A stretch of DNA of 10,538 nt, taken from assembly GCA_017391665.1 (NCBI GenBank), contig JAFOXS010000257.1, forward strand, positions 1-10,538. Reading direction: 5' to 3'. The stretch is from Alistipes sp. (GTDB lineage Bacteria; Bacteroidota; Bacteroidia; Bacteroidales; Rikenellaceae). The notes beneath the pieces were generated by a model. That model made no database searches and was not told where the DNA came from. It saw nothing but the letters and a program-made list of their open reading frames with translations. This document shows positions 6,140 to 10,538 of the stretch, in pieces; within the stretch, counting starts at the first letter, position 1; the number at the start of each line of letters is the position of its first letter. The position numbers were made by a program, and so were the translations under genes.

Positions 6140-9100
6140 CTATCTCTTTTTATGTGTTATGCTCTCCACCAGATAGTATGCCGCAGGGTAGAGGAATATG
6201 CCTGCGGCGGTGGCTGCGATCATGCCGCCAGCGAGTGCTACGCCCATGATGTTGCGTGCCACGGAGAAGTTGCCCGATGCCAGAATCAGTGGCACTATAC
6301 CCAGTACAAATGCCAGAGCCGTCATGATGATTGGTCTGATGCGCTCGCGTGCAGCCTCGATAGCCGCTTCGGCATATGGCCGTGCAGCGGAAGAGTGTAT
6401 GCGGTCGGCATACTCCACCACCAGAATGGCATTCTTGGCAGCCAGACCGATGAGCATGATGAGCGAAATCTGTACATATACATTATTTACATACTGCACC
6501 TCTACGGCGTGTGCTGCCAGCATGGCGACCAGTGCTCCGGCTACGGCCGCAGGCACACTGAGCAGGATGGCTATGGGCAGAGTCCAGCTCTCATACAGAG
6601 CCGCCAGAGCAAGATATACGAATATGATCGCAATGGCATACACCACACCGCCGCCACGCCTTGCCTTGGCCTGCTGGAAGGAGAGTCCGCTCCACGATGT
6701 GCCTATGTCTGCGGGTAGCACCTTGCGGGCGATAGCCTCTGTGCGCTCCATCACATCACCCGTCGAGGCACCCTTGGCTGCCGAGATCGAGAGGGGTATC
6801 GACTCGTAGAGATTAAACTGCGAGATGTACTCCACACCCACCGTGTCCTTTACGTTTACGAAGGCCGATAACGGCACACTCTCGCCGTGCGAGTTGCTTA
6901 CGAAATAGGAGTCCAGCGAGCGGCTGTCCATGCGACTGCGAGCCGACGCCTGCACGTAGGTCTGATATTGTCGGCCAAAGCGGTTGAAGTTGCCCGTATA
7001 GGTGCCACCCAGAAGCGTCGATAGCGTGGTGTATATCTCACTCAGCTCCACGCCTTCGCTCATGGCCTGCGTACGGTTGACGTTGAGCAGACGTTGCGGT
7101 GTCGAGGCGCTGAATGGCGTGCTGACCTGAGCGATGCTCTTATCCCGTCTGAGCGAATCCATCAGCGCCAGCGTATGTGCGTAGAGATAGGCCGTGCCAC
7201 GACCCTGAAGATCCTGCACCTGCAGCGTGAGGTCGGATGAGATGCCCAGCCCAGGTATCGAGGGCGGAATGATGGCGTAGCACTCGGCCTCGGGTATGGA
7301 TGTGTATAACTCGCCGTTGAGCTCTGAGGCAAGCTCTGCGGCCGTAGTGTGACGCTTGGAAAAATCCTTCAGCACAACAAAAATCACACCTGCCGACGAC
7401 CGCTCTATGCCTGCCATCATGTCGTAACCGGCTGCCAGCGACGAGTATTCCACCGCCGGATGCTGGGCAATTATCTGCTCGGCGTGTTGCATGGCTCGCA
7501 GCGTGGTGCTGAGCGACGAGGCCTCGGGCGTGTTGACAAAGACCATCATGTAACCCTCATCCTCGTCGGTGAGAAATCCCTTGGGAAGCGTGTGCCACCC
7601 AATGGCGATACATATGCCCATCGCCGCTACGAACATTGCCGTGCGCATGGTGTGGAGGATGAGTATTCTGGTGCGCTCCTCATAGCGGTGAATCATCCTC
7701 TCTATCCAGCCGTTGAAATGGGCAAGGAGTCCTTGTCGCTGCTCCTTGCGGGGTCGGAGAAGCAGGGCACAGAGTGCTGGCGACAGGGTGAGGGCATTGA
7801 ATGCCGAGATCGATATTGCGGTGGCGAGCGTTATGGAGAATTGGCGCAAAAGCAGCCCCGTGATGCCCTCCATGAACGATATGGGTATAAATACGGCCAG
7901 CAGCACGACGGTCGTGGCGACGATGGGCGACTGCACCCGACGCATAGCCTCGCGTGTGGCGTCGGCGGGCGCAAGGCCTCGTTCGATGCCTGCCTGTGCT
8001 GCCTCGATTACGACGATGGCATCATCGACCACAAGCCCAATGGCGAGCACCAGCGCCAGCAGCGAGATAACGTTGAAGGAGAAACCCAACAGAGGGTAGA
8101 TGATAAACACACCCACCAGCGATACGGGTACCGCCACCAGCGGGATGAGTGTAGCACGCCAATCCTGCAGGAAGATGTAGATGATGGCAATGACGAGCAC
8201 CAGTGCCAGCAACAGTGTGCGGGCTATATCCTCCACGCCCGCTTCGATGTTTTTTGTGGCATCGACAACGGTGTGTATTGTAATGCCGTCGGGCAGTCGC
8301 TGCTCCTGCTCACGGATAAGAGCCTTGACACGACGACCCACCTCCACAGCGTTGCTTGCTGGCTCCTGATAGACGACAATCAGTGTCGAGGGGTTGCTCC
8401 CCACGAGCGAGCGTATGGCATAGGTCTGGCTGCCAAACTCCACCTCGGCCACATCCTTAAGGCGCAGCTCCTGCCCCTGCTCGTTGATCGAAAGTATGAT
8501 GTCGGCAAACTCCTCGGCTGTCGAATAGGCCGCAGGCAGACGCACCGTATAGGTGTAGGCCACATCCTCCATCGGCTCGGCACCCAGCTTGCCGGCAGGG
8601 TAGATGGCCGTCTGCGTGCGTATGGCACTCAGCACATCGTCAACCGTAAGTCCATAGTAATGCAGCCTTTCGGGGTTGATCCATACACGCATGGCATATT
8701 CGCCCGCACCCATGATCTGCACCTTGCCCACGCCATTTACCTGCGCGAGACGATTGCTAAGGTTGATATAGGCGTAGTTCGACAGAAATCTATCATCGTA
8801 GCGCCCATCGCTACTGAGGGCATAGACCATCAGAAAACCCGTGTTGCTCTTCTGCACCACAACACCCTGCTCGCTCACAGCCTCGGGCAGCGATGCCATA
8901 GCCGAGGAGATGTCGTTCTGCGTGAAGATAGCATCCATGTCGGGCGATGATCCCACCTCGAAGGTGAGCTGCATCGACATCGAGCCATCGTTGGCACTCG
9001 TGGTCTGCATATACTCCAGGTCGCTGGCGCCGATAGCCTGCTCGCCAAGAGGCGTTGCGACGGTATTGTTGACAGTCTGTGCATCGGCACCCACGTACGT

Positions 9101-9241
9101 TGCCGTCACCTCCACAACGGGTGGCGTGATGTCGGGAAACTGCTCTATGGCCAGCCGCGAGAGCGAGATAAGCCCTGCCAGCGTTATGGCCACCGTGATC
9201 GAGATGGCAAAGATGGGGCGGCGAATGAAAAACTCTCCCAT
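6140..9241 (-). CDS. RND multidrug efflux pump, inner-membrane transporter (AcrB/MexB-like, HAE1 type)
   Basis: A 1033-aa proton-driven pump, of normal length and apparently intact. Seen: the HAE1 N-terminus FFIRRPIFAISI (4-15) in TM1; the periplasmic pore/porter start with TPLGEQAIGASDLEYM (63-78) and SSPDMD (98-103); FLQDWRATLIP (357-367) before TM3; the TM4 proton-relay motif GLVVDDAIVVIE (402-413) with the paired Asp406/Asp407; and the TM10 motif GLAAKNAILVVEYA (932-945) with Lys936. These acidic and lysine residues match the AcrB relay (D407, D408, K940), so the pump should be active. Two large periplasmic loops (about 30-340 and 555-865) form porter and docking domains. The HAE1 signatures argue against a CzcA-type metal pump. 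It sits 1 base after the adaptor stop and 2 bases before the outer-membrane gene. Likely exports hydrophobic drugs, bile salts or dyes; this is a family inference. Confidence 0.96.
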   Translation of the reverse strand: MGEFFIRRPIFAISITVAITLAGLISLSRLAIEQFPDITPPVVEVTATYVGADAQTVNNTVATPLGEQAIGASDLEYMQTTSANDGSMSMQLTFEVGSSPDMDAIFTQNDISSAMASLPEAVSEQGVVVQKSNTGFLMVYALSSDGRYDDRFLSNYAYINLSNRLAQVNGVGKVQIMGAGEYAMRVWINPERLHYYGLTVDDVLSAIRTQTAIYPAGKLGAEPMEDVAYTYTVRLPAAYSTAEEFADIILSINEQGQELRLKDVAEVEFGSQTYAIRSLVGSNPSTLIVVYQEPASNAVEVGRRVKALIREQEQRLPDGITIHTVVDATKNIEAGVEDIARTLLLALVLVIAIIYIFLQDWRATLIPLVAVPVSLVGVFIIYPLLGFSFNVISLLALVLAIGLVVDDAIVVIEAAQAGIERGLAPADATREAMRRVQSPIVATTVVLLAVFIPISFMEGITGLLLRQFSITLATAISISAFNALTLSPALCALLLRPRKEQRQGLLAHFNGWIERMIHRYEERTRILILHTMRTAMFVAAMGICIAIGWHTLPKGFLTDEDEGYMMVFVNTPEASSLSTTLRAMQHAEQIIAQHPAVEYSSLAAGYDMMAGIERSSAGVIFVVLKDFSKRHTTAAELASELNGELYTSIPEAECYAIIPPSIPGLGISSDLTLQVQDLQGRGTAYLYAHTLALMDSLRRDKSIAQVSTPFSASTPQRLLNVNRTQAMSEGVELSEIYTTLSTLLGGTYTGNFNRFGRQYQTYVQASARSRMDSRSLDSYFVSNSHGESVPLSAFVNVKDTVGVEYISQFNLYESIPLSISAAKGASTGDVMERTEAIARKVLPADIGTSWSGLSFQQAKARRGGGVVYAIAIIFVYLALAALYESWTLPIAILLSVPAAVAGALVAMLAAHAVEVQYVNNVYVQISLIMLIGLAAKNAILVVEYADRIHSSAARPYAEAAIEAARERIRPIIMTALAFVLGIVPLILASGNFSVARNIMGVALAGGMIAATAAGIFLYPAAYYLVESITHKKR

Positions 9242-9242
9242 A

Positions 9243-10355
9243 TTACTTCTCTGTTTTAGGTATTACTCTCTCTCCGTTGCGCAGCTTCTGCAGCCCCTCC
9301 ACGGCCACCCGCTCACCACGCTCTATGCCCTTAAGTATTATCCACTCTCCTCCCACGGCCTCACCCAGCTCCACCTCACGCCACTCAGCAGTGCTGTCGG
9401 GGCGGATAACCCACACCGAGTGAATCTCCTGCTGTGTGCTTACGGCCTGCTGTGGTACCATCAGAACCCTCTGACGTTGTCCTATGCCACACTCTATCTG
9501 GCCATACTCGCCCATCTTGAGCCGATTGTCGGGGTTGGGAAAGTCCACCACGATGGTTATAGTGCCCGACGTGGGCGATATGGACTGTCGCGTGTAGTCG
9601 TAACGCCCCGTGTAAGGGTACTCTTCGCCATTGGCCAGATGCAGACGTATATCCGAGAGTAGGGTGGAGTTGTCGATAGTCGATGACGCATCATTTTTGT
9701 AGCGCATATAGAGCGATGTGGGTATGGCTATGTCGGCCGTCAGTGTGTCGGTCTGTACGATGGTTGTCAGTGTGGAGAATTGCGTGCCTGGCCCAACGTA
9801 ATCGCCCGCGTGAGCGTTGCTGTGTGCTATGATGCCGCTTATGGGAGCATAGATGCGTGTATATCCCACCTGCAGACGGGCACTCTCCACTTGCTCTCGG
9901 GCAGCCTTTACACGACTATCGGCCGAGGCCGCCGAGGCACGGTAGGCGTCGAGTTGCGACGAGCTGATAGCCTCTATTCGTGCCAGAGGTATGGCTCGCT
10001 CGTAGTCGCTGCGTGCCGATTCCCTCTCGGCAATGGCAGATGCAAGCTCCGCCTCGGCCGACAGAAGCGATGTGCGCAGCAGCGAGGCGTCGATCTCGTA
10101 GAGCAGTGTGCCGCGTCGCACTTTTTGCCCATCGGCGTAGTGTTGTCGCATCAGGTAGCCATTGACGCGCGGCTCGATGATGACCTCGTAGTTGTATTGC
10201 AGGTGCGTGGCAAAGCTGTAACGCATCGTAATACTATCCTCGCGAGCCGTCGCCACCTCGATCTGAAGAGGAGCAGCGGGTGAGGATTTACCTCCTTGGC
10301 ACGATGGCTGAAAGCAGACCAGCGCCAGGAGCAGATAGAAAAACAATTTTTGCAT
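9243..10355 (-). CDS. RND efflux periplasmic adaptor lipoprotein (membrane fusion protein, HlyD/AcrA-like)
   Basis: With the ATG at 10353-10355 the protein is 370 aa. Seen: a short signal peptide, MQKLFFYLLLALVCFQPSC, with a probable acylated Cys19 in a relaxed Bacteroidota lipobox (QPSC). Then come the first half of the lipoyl/barrel-sandwich domain (IEPRVNGYLMRQHYADGQKV in pieces, about 60-91), an Ala/Glu/Arg-rich coiled-coil hairpin (about 92-160), the second lipoyl half with TRIYAPISGIIA (166-177), a beta-barrel (about 200-290) and a membrane-proximal domain with VPQQAV (300-305) to the end. It links the inner-membrane pump to the outer-membrane channel. It is the first gene of the operon, stopping 1 base before the pump ATG. 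An in-frame TTG 12 bases upstream (10367) would add MLSA; ATG is preferred because it gives a normal signal peptide. Alanine-rich AcrA-like composition points to the HAE1 group. Confidence 0.94.
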   Translation of the reverse strand: MQKLFFYLLLALVCFQPSCQGGKSSPAAPLQIEVATAREDSITMRYSFATHLQYNYEVIIEPRVNGYLMRQHYADGQKVRRGTLLYEIDASLLRTSLLSAEAELASAIAERESARSDYERAIPLARIEAISSSQLDAYRASAASADSRVKAAREQVESARLQVGYTRIYAPISGIIAHSNAHAGDYVGPGTQFSTLTTIVQTDTLTADIAIPTSLYMRYKNDASSTIDNSTLLSDIRLHLANGEEYPYTGRYDYTRQSISPTSGTITIVVDFPNPDNRLKMGEYGQIECGIGQRQRVLMVPQQAVSTQQEIHSVWVIRPDSTAEWREVELGEAVGGEWIILKGIERGERVAVEGLQKLRNGERVIPKTEK

Positions 10356-10358
10356 CGC

Positions 10359-10378
10359 AGATAACAAATTTTTTATCT
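10359..10378 (-). repeat. Short inverted repeat just upstream of the efflux operon start codon
   Basis: AGATAA (10359-10364) and TTATCT (10373-10378) flank 8 bases. On the mRNA this could form a weak six-pair AU-rich stem ending 3 bases before the adaptor ATG, or on DNA serve as an operator. The enclosed minus-strand bases read AAAATTTG, one change from the -7 consensus TAnnTTTG, but no -33 element lies 19 bases upstream. The efflux promoter therefore remains unassigned. Confidence 0.35.
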
Positions 10379-10470
10379 ACGATAGTCAAAAAATATGCCA
10401 TTGGAGCGACTTTTTTGTGGCAGAAAAAATTCGTAAATGCTTTTTATACACGATTTTTCATTGAAAATTA

Positions 10471-10499
10471 TTTGGTTATTAGAATTTTTCCTATATTTG
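10471..10499 (+). promoter_or_regulatory. Bacteroidota-type promoter for a divergent gene leaving the window
   Basis: TATATTTG at 10492-10499 matches the -7 consensus exactly. TTTG at 10471-10474 is a -33 candidate with a 17-base spacer, two short of the usual 19. Transcription would start near 10503, leaving about 27 bases before the ATG at 10531. The surrounding DNA is strongly AT-rich, and a small palindrome (TTTTC/GAAAA, 10455-10467) lies just upstream. Confidence 0.7.
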
Positions 10500-10530
10500 C
10501 AGAGATTATAACCACTTAACAACTATTAAT

Positions 10531-10538
10531 ATGAAGAA
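10531..10538 (+). CDS. First codons of a divergently transcribed gene, cut by the window edge
   Basis: Only ATGAAGAA is present (Met-Lys-Lys or Met-Lys-Asn). The start is supported by the promoter at 10471-10499 and the leader of ordinary length. Nothing can be said about the product; a Met-Lys start is common for secreted proteins and lipoproteins but also for many others. Confidence 0.55.

Noticed and set aside
7349..8950. 533-residue + strand open frame opposite the RND pump gene
   Set aside because: It is antisense to a pump gene with every expected motif. Its translation is rich in His, Cys and Arg without domain-like patterns, typical of a shadow frame in GC-biased coding DNA.
8841..9662. 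273-residue + strand open frame across the pump/adaptor junction
   Set aside because: It lies opposite two well-supported genes, has no recognisable domain and no promoter; a shadow frame.
10356..10367. TTG start extending the adaptor by four residues
   Set aside because: The ATG at 10355 yields a standard lipoprotein signal peptide; the TTG lies inside the inverted repeat and adds only MLSA.
1..10538. CRISPR arrays, tRNA/rRNA genes, insertion sequences or attachment sites
   Set aside because: No regularly spaced repeats, cloverleaf-like sequence, rRNA motifs, transposase frames or terminal inverted repeats were seen.

Overview
The window looks like chromosomal DNA of a gut-type Bacteroidota, most likely order Bacteroidales. 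Three start regions carry the phylum's -7 promoter element (TAnnTTTG) in place of an E. coli-type -10. Shine-Dalgarno sequences are weak or absent. The proteins are of Bacteroidales type: lipoprotein efflux components, a YidE-like transporter, and a GntP permease next to a glycerate kinase. The coding DNA is moderately GC-rich, which would suit an Alistipes/Rikenellaceae-like genome, but the genus is a guess.

Left end (1-422): the window opens inside the 3' half of a cobalamin riboswitch on the + strand (1-52). About 370 bases without a convincing gene follow. They are AT-rich and hold possible alternative hairpins, a 23-bp operator-like imperfect palindrome and a Bacteroidota promoter. Next comes a 555-aa YidE/AspT-type transporter (423-2090, +), which ends at a hairpin terminator shared with the convergent minus-strand genes.

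Middle (2145-4769, minus strand): a compact three-gene unit runs from a near-consensus promoter at 4739-4769. In order of transcription it encodes a 54-aa cysteine-rich single-pass membrane protein (a FeoB-associated-like small protein), a glycerate kinase and a GntP-family permease. The last two genes overlap by 8 bases. The likely job of the pair is uptake of glycerate or a related sugar acid and its phosphorylation into glycolysis. The role of the small Cys-rich protein there is unknown.

Right part (4788-10355, minus strand): a complete tripartite RND efflux operon in the order adaptor lipoprotein, inner-membrane AcrB-type pump, TolC/NodT-type outer-membrane lipoprotein, with gaps of only 1 and 2 bases. 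No regulator gene is visible beside it. A divergent intergenic region (10356-10530) contains a small inverted repeat at the efflux start and a promoter for a + strand gene, of which only the first 8 bases are present.

Most of the window is ordinary metabolic and transport content. The items most worth a second look are the riboswitch with no obvious target gene, the small Cys-rich protein leading the glycerate operon from an apparently leaderless promoter, and the palindrome upstream of the YidE-like gene. I did not find a convincing wholly new system.
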